In this document: in pieces, positions 43,866 to 53,198 of the stretch
Layout: every line of letters begins with the position of its first letter
Numbering within the stretch: the stretch's first letter is position 1
Assembly: GCF_000763905.1 (NCBI RefSeq)
Contig: NZ_JRKN01000005.1
Location: forward strand, 62,001-126,000
Reading direction: 5' to 3'
DNA from: Paracoccus halophilus
Lineage (GTDB): Bacteria > Pseudomonadota > Alphaproteobacteria > Rhodobacterales > Rhodobacteraceae
DNA: 64,000 nt
Position numbers and translations under genes: made by a program
The notes under the pieces: model-generated
Databases searched by the model: none
What the model saw: the letters and a program-made list of their open reading frames with translations, nothing else
Told to the model about the DNA's origin: nothing

Positions 43866-46800
43866 GCAGGATTTCCGGCGCGATCAGGGCCGAGGCCTCG
43901 GGCGAGGTCATCCCGGCATGCAGCATCGGCAGGTCGATCACCTCCAGCGCGCCGGCATAGGGCTGCCACATGGCCGGCAGCAGCCCGCTGTCCCGATGGT
44001 CGCGCGCGGCGCGGAAATGGGTCACCGTGCCGTCATAGCGGCGATGGTGATGGCCCCGGATCAGCCGGTTGGTGCCGGTCACCGTGCGCACCACCCCGTC
44101 CAGCACCGGCGCGGGCAGCGCGCCCAGGGCGCTGTCGCCCTGACGCAGGAATTCGATCACCGCCTCGCGCGTGTCCAGATCGCGATGCGCCTCGGGGTCG
44201 TAGCCGGCAATGGCCAGCAGCGCGCGCAGGGCGGCGACCGGATCGGGCTCGGGCTCATTGCGCCAGGCATCGCAGGGATAGCTGTCCAGCATCGCGACCA
44301 GACCCACCTCGTGCCCGGCATCGCGCAGTTGCACCGCCATTTCCTGCGCCAGAATGCCGCCCACCGACCAGCCGGCCAGATGCACCGGCCCCTGCGGCAC
44401 CAGATCGGCGACCCGGCGCATATAGTCCCGTGCCAGCGCGCCCAGATCCCCGGGCATGGCGATATCCGGGTCGAGCCCGGGATGCTGCAGCCCATAGACC
44501 CTGCGCGAGGGCGCGATGCGGCGCGCCAGCATGCGATAGCCCCAGGACAGCCCGCCCGCCGGATGGATCAGGAACAGCGGCGCGGCATCGGCATCGCCCT
44601 CGGCCAGCAGGATCAGCGGGCCAAGCCCGTCATCGCGCGGCGCCTGCGCGTCGATTGCCGCCGCCAGAGCGGTCAGAACCGGATGTTCGAAGATTGTGCC
44701 CAGGCCGGGATCGCGGCCGGTCTCGGCCTCGATTGCCTGCGCCAGACGCACGGCAGAGAGCGAATCGCCGCCAAGGGCAAAGAAATCCGCCTCGGCCGGG
44801 GCCGGTGCGGGCAGGTGCAGGATCTCGGCGAAAAAGCGCGCCAGCATCTGCTCGGCCGGGGTATCGGCGGCGCGGCCCGCGGCCGCGAATTCCGGCGCCG
44901 GCAGCGCCTTGCGGTCCAGCTTGCCGTTCGAGGTCACCGGCAGCGCCGCCAGCGCCAGCTCGGCCGAGGGCAGCATATAGCCGGGCAGCCGCGCAGCCAG
45001 CCGCTCGGTCAGCAGGCCCGGCCGCCATGCGTCGCCGGGCACCAGATAGGCCACCAGCCGCTTTTCGCCGGCGTGATCCTCGCGCGCGATGACGACGGCC
45101 TCGCGCGCGAGGCCGGTCTCCATGATCGCGGCCTCGATCTCGCCCAGCTCGATCCGCAGGCCGCGGATCTTCACCTGATGGTCCGAGCGGCCCAGATAGG
45201 TCACCGCGCCGTCGCCGCGCCGCCGCGCCAGATCGCCGGTCGCATAGAGCCGCCCCGAAGGCCCCTCGACAAAGCGTTCCGCCGTCAGGTCGGGCCGGCC
45301 CAGATAGCCGCGCGCCAGTTGCACGCCGCCCAGATACAGATTGCCCGCCAGACCCGGCGGCACCGGGCGCATGCGGTCGTCCAGTACCTCGAGCGCGGTG
45401 TTCCAGACCGGGAAACCGATCGGGATCGGGTTCGATCGGTCCCTGGCCGAGGCGGGCCAGTAGCTGACATCCACCGCCGCCTCGGTCGGGCCGTAAAGAT
45501 TGTGCAATTCGGCATCGATCCGGGCGTGGAACCGGTCGCGCTGATCGGCGGTCAGTTCCTCGCCCGAGCAGAAGACGCGGCGCAGGCCCAGCCCCTGCGA
45601 GGCCGGCGAGGCCAGGAATGCCGACAGCATCGAGGGCACGAAATGCAGCGTGGTGATCGCGCGCTCGCGGATCAGCCGGGCGATCTGCGCCGGGTCGCGA
45701 TGCGCCCCGGGGGGCGCCATGACCAGCTCCGCCCCGGCGATCATGGGCAGGAAGAATTCCCAGACCGAGACATCGAAGGTCGCCGGCGTCTTTTGCAGGA
45801 TGCGGTCGCTGGCATCGATGCCGTAATGCGCCTGCATCCACAGCAGCCGGTTGACGATGGCGCGGTGTTCGATGGCGACGCCCTTTGGCTCGCCGGTCGA
45901 GCCCGAGGTAAAGATCACATAGGCCAGATCGCCGGGGCCGGGCGTCGCATCCGGGCGCCCCTGCGCCGGCCAGTCGGCGGGATGCAGCAGCGTGGTTCCG
46001 CCCGGAAACAGCCCGACCAGATCGGGCGTGGTCAGCACCGCCACCGGGTCGGCCTGCGACAGGATGCGGGCGATGCGTTCGGGCGGGTGCTCAGGGTCCA
46101 GCGGCAGATAGGCCGCGCCGGCGCGCAGGCAGGCCAGCAGCGCAACGGGCAGCTCGAGCGAGCGTTCCAGCGCCACGGCGACGATGCGGTCGCGCCCGGC
46201 ACCCATCGCGGCCAGCCTTGCCGCAAGGGCGGCGCTGCGGCGGTCGAGATCGGCGAAGCTCAGCGTTTCGGCGCCGAAGCTCAGCGCCGGCGCGTCCGGG
46301 GTGGCAGCCAGCTGCGCCTCGATCAGCGCGGTCAGGCTGGTGTCGGGGATCGCGTGGCGGGTTTCGCGGGCGCGGGCGCGGGCCTCGGCGATCTCGGCGG
46401 GGCTGGCGGTCGGCACCTGCGCCAGGCTTTCGGCGTCAAGCGCGGCGGTCAGGAAGGCCAGCATCCGGTCGCCATGGGCGCGGGCCTCGTCCTGGGTGTA
46501 AAGGGCGGGGTTCGCGTCCACCTCGAAGATCATGCCGGCGGCGGGATCGCCGCGAAAGGTCAGCGTCAGATCGTCCACCGCGCCCGCGCCAAGGATATGC
46601 AGCCGGCAATCCAGCCCCGGAAATTGCGGCGGCCTGTCAAAGGGCTGGACATTCACGATCGGGCCGTAAAGCCGTCGCGTGCCGCCGACCAGCCCAAGTT
46701 CGCGGCGCAGCAATTCGCTGCGGTAAAGGCCGCGCCGGCGGCCCTGCGCCATGCGTTTCGACTGCGCCGCCAGCCATTCAGGCAGCGGCGCGTCCTCGTC

Positions 46801-47700
46801 CGGGCGCAGGCGGTGGGGCAGCACGTTCATCGCCATGCAGGGCAGGTTGGCGATCTTGCGGCCCATGCGCGCCATGAAGGGCAGGCCGATCACCGCCTCG
46901 CCCCCGGTCCAGCGCGCCAGATAGGCGCCGGTCAGCGCGTTCAGCACATCCGGCCAGCCCAGCCGGTGCCGTTCCGAATATCCGGCCAGCCGCGCCAGCA
47001 GCGCCGCCGGCATGCGGCGGCTGTCGCGCAGAAACTCATGGCCGCTGACCGCGCGGCCCGGCGCCGGGCCGGTAACCTCGGGCAGGCCGGCCAGTTCCGC
47101 ATGCCACCAGTCGCGATCCGTCTCCCGGCGCGGCGAGATGCGATAGGCGGCGTCCTCCTCATCCGCGAGCGAGAGCGGGCCGAAGGGCTCGGGCAGCGGC
47201 GCCTTGACGGTCAGCGCCGCGTAATGTTCGGCGATCCGGTTGGTGACCAGCACCATGCCATAGCCGTCGATGGCCAGATGGTGGATGCGCTCGTAAAGAA
47301 GATGCCGCTCGGGTCCAAGGACGAACAGGGTGAAGGCGGCGGCCGGTTCCTGATCCAGGGCCAGCGGGCGCATGCTGTCGGCGCGCATCTGCGCCAGCGC
47401 CTGCGCCTCGGCCTCGGGCTGGACGGAGAGGTCGGTGAAACCCAGCATCGGCGGCGGACCCTGCATCTGCTGCGGGCCGCTGCCCGTATCGGCAAAGCGC
47501 AGCGACAGGGCGGGGGTTTCGGCAAAGGTCCGCGTCACCGCCTGCGTCAGGGCGTCGCGATCGAGCGGGCCGAGAATTTCCAGATATTGCCCGGTATTCA
47601 GGATCGGGTTCGACGGGTCCAGCGCCTGCGCGAACCACAGACCTTCCTGCGCCTCGGTCAATGGCGTCGGCAGGGTGGAGTGGCGCAGATTCGCATTCAT
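43855..47700 (-). CDS. entF: EntF-like non-ribosomal peptide synthetase (C-A-T-TE, serine-activating)
   Basis: 1281 aa from ATG 47700 (1295 if the ATG at 47742 is used; neither has a strong ribosome site). Condensation domain about 10-430 with HHLAIDG (140-146). Adenylation domain about 450-930: FTSGSTGEPKG, TFDVSVWEFF, NLYGPTEAAVDVS. The specificity residues D643 V644 W647 H686 F710 S712 L735 V743 D744 K927 spell DVWHFSLVDK, identical to the serine code of E. coli EntF. Carrier domain with GGDS Ser980. Thioesterase with GWSVGG Ser1112, Asp1139 and a His near 1263. Domain order and size match EntF (1293 aa). EntF condenses dihydroxybenzoyl-serine units and cyclises the trimer. DHB genes, EntB/EntE and a MbtH protein are not in the window. 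Confidence 0.92.
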   Translation of the reverse strand: MNANLRHSTLPTPLTEAQEGLWFAQALDPSNPILNTGQYLEILGPLDRDALTQAVTRTFAETPALSLRFADTGSGPQQMQGPPPMLGFTDLSVQPEAEAQALAQMRADSMRPLALDQEPAAAFTLFVLGPERHLLYERIHHLAIDGYGMVLVTNRIAEHYAALTVKAPLPEPFGPLSLADEEDAAYRISPRRETDRDWWHAELAGLPEVTGPAPGRAVSGHEFLRDSRRMPAALLARLAGYSERHRLGWPDVLNALTGAYLARWTGGEAVIGLPFMARMGRKIANLPCMAMNVLPHRLRPDEDAPLPEWLAAQSKRMAQGRRRGLYRSELLRRELGLVGGTRRLYGPIVNVQPFDRPPQFPGLDCRLHILGAGAVDDLTLTFRGDPAAGMIFEVDANPALYTQDEARAHGDRMLAFLTAALDAESLAQVPTASPAEIAEARARARETRHAIPDTSLTALIEAQLAATPDAPALSFGAETLSFADLDRRSAALAARLAAMGAGRDRIVAVALERSLELPVALLACLRAGAAYLPLDPEHPPERIARILSQADPVAVLTTPDLVGLFPGGTTLLHPADWPAQGRPDATPGPGDLAYVIFTSGSTGEPKGVAIEHRAIVNRLLWMQAHYGIDASDRILQKTPATFDVSVWEFFLPMIAGAELVMAPPGAHRDPAQIARLIRERAITTLHFVPSMLSAFLASPASQGLGLRRVFCSGEELTADQRDRFHARIDAELHNLYGPTEAAVDVSYWPASARDRSNPIPIGFPVWNTALEVLDDRMRPVPPGLAGNLYLGGVQLARGYLGRPDLTAERFVEGPSGRLYATGDLARRRGDGAVTYLGRSDHQVKIRGLRIELGEIEAAIMETGLAREAVVIAREDHAGEKRLVAYLVPGDAWRPGLLTERLAARLPGYMLPSAELALAALPVTSNGKLDRKALPAPEFAAAGRAADTPAEQMLARFFAEILHLPAPAPAEADFFALGGDSLSAVRLAQAIEAETGRDPGLGTIFEHPVLTALAAAIDAQAPRDDGLGPLILLAEGDADAAPLFLIHPAGGLSWGYRMLARRIAPSRRVYGLQHPGLDPDIAMPGDLGALARDYMRRVADLVPQGPVHLAGWSVGGILAQEMAVQLRDAGHEVGLVAMLDSYPCDAWRNEPEPDPVAALRALLAIAGYDPEAHRDLDTREAVIEFLRQGDSALGALPAPVLDGVVRTVTGTNRLIRGHHHRRYDGTVTHFRAARDHRDSGLLPAMWQPYAGALEVIDLPMLHAGMTSPEASALIAPEILRRL

Positions 47701-47811
47701 AATGTCCAAATTCGCCGAGGAAGGCACAGGAAGGCAAGCCATTTAGACATATCCGCTGACGGTCATGTTATCGAAACGACGAGGCGTGGACCTTGTCCGG
47801 ATCTGAACCGC

Positions 47812-47840
47812 GCCATAATCTTGTTGGCAATTTTAGTCAA
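47812..47840 (-). promoter_or_regulatory. Putative sigma-70-type promoter of the NRPS gene
   Basis: On the minus strand TTGACT (47835-47840) and TATGGC (47812-47817) are separated by 17 bases, and the NRPS start lies 70-112 bases downstream. No clear Fur-type box overlaps it, although an iron-controlled gene would be expected to have one. Confidence 0.45.
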
Positions 47841-47885
47841 CTTTTCCTCTGCCGGCCCGTTCCGGTCCCTGTCAAAGGATGCAGC

Positions 47886-48467
47886 ATGCGGACGACCCGT
47901 TCCGGAAAGGCATTGCCGTTTCGCGACACGACGGCGGTATATGGCCGTGTTTCCAGGCTGTTGCACTGGACCATCGCGGCATTGCTGCTGTGGCAGTTGC
48001 TCGGCATGGGGTTGAAGCTGATGCTGGGCCGCACGCCGGTTTCGGCATTTTTCGTCGGCTCGCATCAGCAGGTGGGCACCGTGCTGTTCGGGCTGATCGT
48101 GCTGCGGGTCATCTGGGCGCTGGCCAATTCCGGCAACCGCCCGGCGCATGGCGGGGGGCTGCGGGGCCTGGCGGTGCGGCTGGGGCATCTGGCGCTTTAT
48201 GCCGTCATGGTGCTGGTGCCGTTCTCGGCGCTGCTGCGCGCCTATGGCTCGGACAAGCCCTTTGCCCCCTTTGGCGTCGAGATATTCGCAGCCCAGCAGC
48301 CCGCGATCGGCTGGATGGTGCAGGCCGGCAACCTGATCCATGGCGAGGGGGGCTGGCTTCTGCTGGCACTGATCGCCGGCCATGTCGCCATGGTGGCTGT
48401 GCACGAAGGCCTGTGGCGCGACGGCACGCTGTCGCGCATGGCCGGCCGTCAGGGCGCGCGCCTGTAG
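47886..48467 (+). CDS. Cytochrome b561-family membrane protein
   Basis: 193 aa from ATG 47886, with AAAGGA seven bases ahead. Four membrane helices carry His residues suited to two b-type hemes: VSRLLHWTIAALLLWQLLGMG (helix 1), FVGSHQQVGTVLFGLIVLRV (helix 2), LAVRLGHLALYAVMVLVPFS (helix 3) and ALIAGHVAMVAVHEGLWR (helix 4). Members of the CybB/YodB group pass electrons from quinol to periplasmic partners or scavenge superoxide. It diverges from the NRPS, with about 145 bases between. No partner protein is next to it. Confidence 0.85.
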   Translation: MRTTRSGKALPFRDTTAVYGRVSRLLHWTIAALLLWQLLGMGLKLMLGRTPVSAFFVGSHQQVGTVLFGLIVLRVIWALANSGNRPAHGGGLRGLAVRLGHLALYAVMVLVPFSALLRAYGSDKPFAPFGVEIFAAQQPAIGWMVQAGNLIHGEGGWLLLALIAGHVAMVAVHEGLWRDGTLSRMAGRQGARL

Positions 48468-48519
48468 CGGCCATTGCTTTTTCATTGATCCGACCGCCGG
48501 GCGATGTCACCATTCCGGG

Positions 48520-48855
48520 ATGATGAACATGCCCCTTGGCCTGACCCCTGACCATGATCGCGTGGCCTTCGACCGGGCCGAACTGGGCGTCATCCTGTCG
48601 CTTTACGGCCGCATGGTGGCGGCGGGCGAGTGGCGCGACTATGCCATGTCGTTCCTGCGCGAGGTGGCCATCTTCTCGGTCTTTCGCCGCGCCACCGAGC
48701 ACCCGCTTTACCGGATCGAAAAGCGCCCCAGGCTGCGCGCGGCACAGGGGCAATATGCGGTGATCGGCATGGACGGGCGCGTCCTGAAGCGCGGGCAGGA
48801 TCTGCGCATCGTGCTGCGCGTGCTTGAGAAAAAGCTGATCCGTTCGGTCGGTTAG
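48520..48855 (+). CDS. DUF2794 family protein
   Basis: 111 aa from ATG 48520 (three in-frame ATGs within ten bases). The core [20 protein letters not shown] followed by [20 protein letters not shown] and YRIEKRPRL matches the small alphaproteobacterial family DUF2794. Function unknown; cytoplasmic and highly conserved in Rhodobacterales. The stop TAG at 48853-48855 overlaps the stop of the converging enoyl-CoA hydratase gene (48852-48854). Confidence 0.85.
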   Translation: MMNMPLGLTPDHDRVAFDRAELGVILSLYGRMVAAGEWRDYAMSFLREVAIFSVFRRATEHPLYRIEKRPRLRAAQGQYAVIGMDGRVLKRGQDLRIVLRVLEKKLIRSVG

Positions 48856-49649
48856 GCGGGCTTGATCTTGACGCCTGTGCCCTTGGCAAAGGCATCCAGT
48901 CGGCCCCTTGCCGCGTCCTGCGTGTTGACGATGCCGGCCAGCGTGGCCTCGGCATAGGCGGCGTCCAGCCCGGACATGTTCTGCATGTGCGAAATGCCCG
49001 AGCAGATGGCGAAATTCGACAGTTCCGTGTTCTGCGCGGCGGCGCGGGCCAGTTCACGGGCCTTGGCCTCGCTGTCGACGGTGCGGTACTGGGCCAGACC
49101 GACCTGCACGGCCTCGTCCCCGGCATAAAGCCGTCCGGTCAGCATCATGTCGACCATGCGCGCCTTGCCGATCAGGGCGGGCACGCGGATCGTGGCACCG
49201 CCGCCGGTGAACAGCCCGCGCTGCCCCTCGGGCAGGCCGAAATAGGTGGTTTCGTCCATGACGCGGATATGCACCGATGAGACCAGTTCAAGCCCGCCGC
49301 CGACCACCGCGCCCTTCAAGGCCGCGATGACCGGAATGCCGCCATATTCGATCTTGTTGAAAGCCTCGTGCCAGCGCAGGCAGAGGCGCATGAACTCGGC
49401 CGGCGTGCGTTCGGCCTGACCGTGTTCGACCAGATCCAGCCCGGCGCAGAAATGCGGCCCTTCGGCGCGCAGCACCACGGCGCGGGCGCCCGATCCGGGC
49501 AGGGCGGAAAACAGCGCGATCAGTTCCTCGATCGTCGCGGCGTTCAGCGCATTGCGTTTCGCCGGGCGGTTCAGGGTGACGGTGGCGATGCCGTCCCCGT
49601 CGATGTCGCAAATCAGGTTCTGCAGCTTGAGCGCGGCGATGTCGGGCAT
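48852..49649 (-). CDS. Enoyl-CoA hydratase/isomerase (crotonase family)
   Basis: 265 aa. Crotonase features are [20 protein letters not shown] (about 24-43), [14 protein letters not shown] (oxyanion region 1), [20 protein letters not shown] (oxyanion region 2 near 110) and [20 protein letters not shown]. The usual hydratase Glu pair is not evident: the first is V-G-G-G-L-E and the second position reads LPEGQRG, so hydratase activity is possible but not certain. The family handles many acyl-CoA reactions. No beta-oxidation partners are adjacent; the AEC transporter starts just beyond. It ends with a four-base convergent overlap. Confidence 0.85.
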   Translation of the reverse strand: MPDIAALKLQNLICDIDGDGIATVTLNRPAKRNALNAATIEELIALFSALPGSGARAVVLRAEGPHFCAGLDLVEHGQAERTPAEFMRLCLRWHEAFNKIEYGGIPVIAALKGAVVGGGLELVSSVHIRVMDETTYFGLPEGQRGLFTGGGATIRVPALIGKARMVDMMLTGRLYAGDEAVQVGLAQYRTVDSEAKARELARAAAQNTELSNFAICSGISHMQNMSGLDAAYAEATLAGIVNTQDAARGRLDAFAKGTGVKIKPA

Positions 49650-49652
49650 GAT

Positions 49653-50582
49653 CTAGCCTTTCGTGATCCAGTGAATGACGGCGGGAACCGTGGCGATGCT
49701 GGCCGCGGTCGAGATCAGGATCGCGGCCGAGACGCGATGCACCCCGACCCGGAAATGCTGCGCCAGGATATAGACATTGCCCGCCACCGGCAGGCTGGCC
49801 GCCGCGATCATCACGCCCGCGGCATAGGGCTCGACCCTGAACAGGATCAGCGCGGTCAGCGCCAGCGCCAGCGGATGCAGGATCAGCTTGGCGCCGCTGA
49901 GCCAGATCGCCGGGCCCAGCCGCTCGGCCGAGCGTTCGGCCAGGCTGGCGCCGATGGCGAACAGCGCGCCGGGCGTGGCGGCGGCGCCCAGGATCGACAG
50001 GAATTCGGCGGCCGGGGCGGGCATCGGCAGGCGCAGCCGCGCCCAGAGCAGCCCCGCCACCATCGAGACGATCATCGGATTGGCCAGAATGCCACGGACC
50101 AGCGGCATCAGCGTCGCCAGCCGCACCCGGCCCTGACGCGCGATCGCGATCAGCAGCGTCACCAGCGCCGAGAACACCACCAGATCGATGGTCAGCACCA
50201 TCATCACGGGGCCTATCGCCGGCGCGCCCAACAGCACGGCCAGCATCGGCACGCCCAGAAACCCGGTATTGCCGGTCACCGCGACATGCGCCTCCATCGC
50301 GGCCTGATCCAGCGGCAGGCGGCGCCATTTCGCCAGCCCGAAGGCCAGCACCCACAGGGCCAGCGTGCCCGTCAGATAGGCCAGCACAAAGGCCGGATCG
50401 AACAGTTCCTGCACATCCAGCCGGGCCGCGAAGCCGAAAAGCATCGCGGAAAGGGCAAAGTAGAACACGAATTTCGTCAGCCATGCCGTCGCCTCGGCGG
50501 GGAAAAACCGCGTCATCCCGGCCAGCCAGCCGGTGCCGATCAGCAGAAAGAACGGCAGCGTCTTGAGGAAAATTTCAAGCAT
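49653..50582 (-). CDS. AEC-family transporter (auxin efflux carrier-like permease)
   Basis: 309 aa from ATG 50582, overlapping the tusA stop by eight bases. About ten membrane segments: MLEIFLKTLPFFLLIGTGWL, LTKFVFYFALSAMLFGFAAR, VAVTGNTGFLGVPMLAVLLG with the family GNTGFLG motif, and ATPGALFAIGASLAERSAER. Members export or import malonate, malate or other organic anions. The coupling to tusA may be incidental. Substrate not inferable. Confidence 0.87.
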   Translation of the reverse strand: MLEIFLKTLPFFLLIGTGWLAGMTRFFPAEATAWLTKFVFYFALSAMLFGFAARLDVQELFDPAFVLAYLTGTLALWVLAFGLAKWRRLPLDQAAMEAHVAVTGNTGFLGVPMLAVLLGAPAIGPVMMVLTIDLVVFSALVTLLIAIARQGRVRLATLMPLVRGILANPMIVSMVAGLLWARLRLPMPAPAAEFLSILGAAATPGALFAIGASLAERSAERLGPAIWLSGAKLILHPLALALTALILFRVEPYAAGVMIAAASLPVAGNVYILAQHFRVGVHRVSAAILISTAASIATVPAVIHWITKG

Positions 50583-50808
50583 CCCGGCCGCGCTCGATGG
50601 TGTATTCGGTTTCGCCGGGCGCGGTCTCATGGGTCCGGATCAGGCTATGGCCGTTCTCGGCGCAGAAATGCGGCACGTCGATCGCGGCCGCCTTGTCGGT
50701 GGCGATCAGCGTCACGCGGCTGCCCGGCGGCAGCGCCAACAGGCGCTTGCGCAGCCGCAGGACCGGCAGCGGACACAGCAGGCCGCGCGCGTCGATCCGA
50801 GTGCTCAT
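50575..50808 (-). CDS. TusA-family sulfurtransferase
   Basis: 77 aa from ATG 50808, overlapping the DUF2478 stop (ATGA). The motif DARGLLCPLPVLRLRKRL (7-24) holds the single CPxP Cys that carries sulfur in TusA proteins. The rest (GSRVTLIATDKAAAIDVPHF and GHSLIRTHE) fits the SirA-like fold. TusA relays sulfur to tRNA thiolation and to molybdenum cofactor enzymes. The neighbour DUF2478 protein is often linked with molybdenum genes, so a cofactor role is possible. It is too small to be noticed by length alone, but the family pattern is strong. Confidence 0.87.
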   Translation of the reverse strand: MSTRIDARGLLCPLPVLRLRKRLLALPPGSRVTLIATDKAAAIDVPHFCAENGHSLIRTHETAPGETEYTIERGRDA

Positions 50809-51314
50809 GCGGCGCGCGCCGCCCGCGCACGGCACCAGTCCAGAAGCGTCGCCGGGCTGACGGGTTCGGCCAGCTCGCCGGCGAATGCGCGAAACCCGGG
50901 CAGTTGTCCGGTCGCCACCGACAGCAGCACGGGGATGCCCCGTGCCAGCGCCTCGGCGATGAAGTCGCGAAAGCCGCGGCCAAAGCATTCCTGCTTGCCG
51001 AATTTGTTCACGATGACCAGATCGGCGCCGCCGCGCAGCACCGCCTCGGCGCGGGCCACGGCCTGTTGCAGCGCGCCGCTGTCAAGCCGGCAGCCCTGCG
51101 CGCCGCGCCCGAGCGATTGCGAAATCCGGATCGCCGGTCCGGCATCGCCCAGAATCCGCAGATCCATGTCGCAATCCCGATCCGGCCCGCGATCCAGATT
51201 GCATTGCACCGCGCCGGCCAGCCGCAGCCCCTGCGCGGCCAGCCGGTCGGCGGTTTCGGTCAGCAGCCGGTCGGCTGCGCCCACGGTATCGGTGACGGTG
51301 ATGAAGCCCAGCAT
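50805..51314 (-). CDS. DUF2478 family protein (predicted nucleotide-binding)
   Basis: 169 aa from ATG 51314. The sequence DRLLTETADRLAAQGLRLAG, VQCNLDRGPDRDCDMDLRIL and LRGGADLVIVNKFGKQECFG (a Walker B-like VIVNKFGKQE) matches the DUF2478 family, found near molybdate and heme/siroheme genes. The typical family P-loop near the N-terminus is replaced by FITVTDTVGAADRLL, so nucleotide binding is doubtful. It is coupled by ATGA to tusA, and the SUMT gene lies 70 bases away on the same strand. Confidence 0.8.
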   Translation of the reverse strand: MLGFITVTDTVGAADRLLTETADRLAAQGLRLAGAVQCNLDRGPDRDCDMDLRILGDAGPAIRISQSLGRGAQGCRLDSGALQQAVARAEAVLRGGADLVIVNKFGKQECFGRGFRDFIAEALARGIPVLLSVATGQLPGFRAFAGELAEPVSPATLLDWCRARAARAA

Positions 51315-51384
51315 GGTTCCCCCTGATCCGGCCGCCAGAATAGCCCCGGCTGCGGCGGGCGCAACATGGGAAGGCGCGCCGCGT

Positions 51385-52122
51385 TCAGTCCTCGCTTGCC
51401 AGCGGGCCGTAAAGGATCAGCGCGGGATGCGGGCTGGGCCCCTCGGCGGCCAGTTGCGCGGCCAGTTCGGCCACGGTGCTGCGGATCAGGCGCTGATGCG
51501 GATGGCCCACGGCCTCGGCCAGCAGGGCGGGGGTGTCGGCGGGCAGCCCGTATTTAGCCAGGCTTTCCGCCATGGCGGGAAATGTCCGCTGACCCATGAA
51601 GACGACGGTCGTGGCATGCGGATCGGCCAGCGCCGCCCAGTTCTGATCGGCGGGCAGCCCGCCGGTCACATCGGCCCCGGTCACGAATTGCAGCCGCCGC
51701 GCGGTCAGCCGCCGGGTCAGCGGCAGGCCCGCGACCGCCGCCGCCGCCATGGCCGAGGGCACGCCGGGCACGATCTCGAAGGCGATTCCGGCCGCGCGCA
51801 ATGCGGTCAGTTCCTCTTCCAGCCGGCCGAACAGCCCGGAATCGCCCGATTTCAGCCGCACCACATGACGCCCGGCCCGCGCGTGGCTGACCAGCAGCGC
51901 GTTCACATGCTCTTGCCGGGCCGAGGGGCGGCCGGCGCGCTTGCCCACCGCGATGCATTCCGCCTGCGGTCCCGCCTGTTCCAGCACCGGCCCCGAGGCC
52001 AGATCGTCATAGAGCACGACATCGGCCGCCTGCAGCCGCCGGATCGCGCGCATGGTCAGCAGTTCCGGATCGCCGGGACCCGAGGAAACGAAACTGACCA
52101 TGCCCTTCAAGTTCTGCATCAT
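51385..52122 (-). CDS. cobA: Uroporphyrinogen-III C-methyltransferase (SUMT)
   Basis: 245 aa from ATG 52122; an in-frame ATG at 52206 would give 273 aa, but the homology begins at NLKGMVSFVSSGPGDPELLT. Precorrin methylase motifs are VSSGPGDPELLT (P-loop-like), YDDLAS, RLKSGDSGLFGRLEEEL (the SGDP-type loop reads SGDSGLFG), EIVPGVPSAMAAAAVAGLPL and ATTVVFMGQRTF. It makes precorrin-2 for siroheme or B12. SGDSGLF replaces the usual GGDPFIFGR (Asp kept), which is unusual for the family. The next gene, pyrB, diverges. Confidence 0.85.
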   Translation of the reverse strand: MMQNLKGMVSFVSSGPGDPELLTMRAIRRLQAADVVLYDDLASGPVLEQAGPQAECIAVGKRAGRPSARQEHVNALLVSHARAGRHVVRLKSGDSGLFGRLEEELTALRAAGIAFEIVPGVPSAMAAAAVAGLPLTRRLTARRLQFVTGADVTGGLPADQNWAALADPHATTVVFMGQRTFPAMAESLAKYGLPADTPALLAEAVGHPHQRLIRSTVAELAAQLAAEGPSPHPALILYGPLASED

Positions 52123-52238
52123 CCCGCGATGCGGCAAAATTCGCGCCTTGGCAAGACCCCGGCCCGCGATGCCGATCCGCTTGCCGCCCTGCCGCGCATT
52201 TGCCATAGAGGGGCAACCGAACCGGGGGACCCATATTC

Positions 52239-53198
52239 ATGTTCCGTGCGCGCCATCTTCTCGGGATCGAGCCGCTTCATCCGACTGAAATCACCACGCT
52301 TCTTGACCTGGCCGAAAGCTATGTCGATCTGAACCGCCGCACCGTCAAGCATTCCGACGCGCTGGAGGGCATGACCCAGATCAACATGTTCTTCGAGAAC
52401 TCGACCCGCACCCAGTCCAGTTTCGAACTGGCCGGCAAGAGGCTGGGGGCGGATGTGATGAACATGTCGATGCAGACCAGCAGCGTGAAAAAGGGCGAAA
52501 CCCTGATCGACACGGCGCTGACGCTGAACGCCATGCATCCCGACCTGCTGGTGGTTCGGCATTCCGCCTCGGGTGCGGTGGACCTGCTGGCGCAAAAGGT
52601 GAACTGCGCGGTGATCAACGCGGGCGACGGCCGGCACGAGCATCCGACGCAGGCGCTTTTGGACGCGCTGACCATCCGCCGCGCCAAGGGCCGGCTGCAC
52701 CGTCTGACGGTGGCGATCTGCGGCGATATCGCCCATAGCCGGGTGGCGCGCTCGAACCTGCTGCTGCTGGGCAAGATGGAGAGCCGGCTGCGGCTGATCG
52801 GCCCGGCCACGCTGATGCCGGCGGGCGCGCGCGACTGGGGCTGCGAGGTCTATGAGGACATGCGCGAAGGCCTGCGCGGCGCCGATGTGGTGATGATGCT
52901 GCGCCTTCAGCGCGAGCGGATGGATGGCGGCTTCATCCCCTCGGAACGCGAATACTATCACCGCTGGGGGCTGGATGCGGAAAAGCTGGCGCTGGCGGCC
53001 GATGACGCCATTGTCATGCATCCCGGCCCGATGAATCGCGGGGTTGAGATCGACGGCACCATCGCCGACGACATCAACCGTTCCGTCATTCAGGACCAGG
53101 TGGAAATGGGCGTTGCCGTGCGCATGGCGGCGATGGACCTGCTGGCGCGGAACCTGCGCGCCGAACGTGGCTCCAGGGCGTCGGAGGCGCTGGCATGA
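52239..53198 (+). CDS. pyrB: Aspartate carbamoyltransferase catalytic subunit
   Basis: 319 aa. Carbamoyl phosphate site [20 protein letters not shown] (about 50-69), then [29 protein letters not shown] (about 130-149) and [11 protein letters not shown] (about 225), [12 protein letters not shown] near 265. This is the first committed step of pyrimidine synthesis. No pyrI regulatory subunit follows; the ATGA-overlapping next gene is a dihydroorotase-like protein that in related bacteria associates with PyrB. Confidence 0.95.
   Translation: MFRARHLLGIEPLHPTEITTLLDLAESYVDLNRRTVKHSDALEGMTQINMFFENSTRTQSSFELAGKRLGADVMNMSMQTSSVKKGETLIDTALTLNAMHPDLLVVRHSASGAVDLLAQKVNCAVINAGDGRHEHPTQALLDALTIRRAKGRLHRLTVAICGDIAHSRVARSNLLLLGKMESRLRLIGPATLMPAGARDWGCEVYEDMREGLRGADVVMMLRLQRERMDGGFIPSEREYYHRWGLDAEKLALAADDAIVMHPGPMNRGVEIDGTIADDINRSVIQDQVEMGVAVRMAAMDLLARNLRAERGSRASEALA

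Noticed and set aside
47742..47742. Alternative ATG giving 14 more NRPS residues
   Set aside because: No ribosome site and no family homology in the extra residues; kept as an alternative start only.
43498..48015. Plus-strand open frame of about 1500 codons opposite the NRPS
   Set aside because: It lies across the NRPS gene and two neighbours, is very rich in Gln, Arg and Gly, and has no recognisable domain; the minus-strand NRPS explains the absence of stops.
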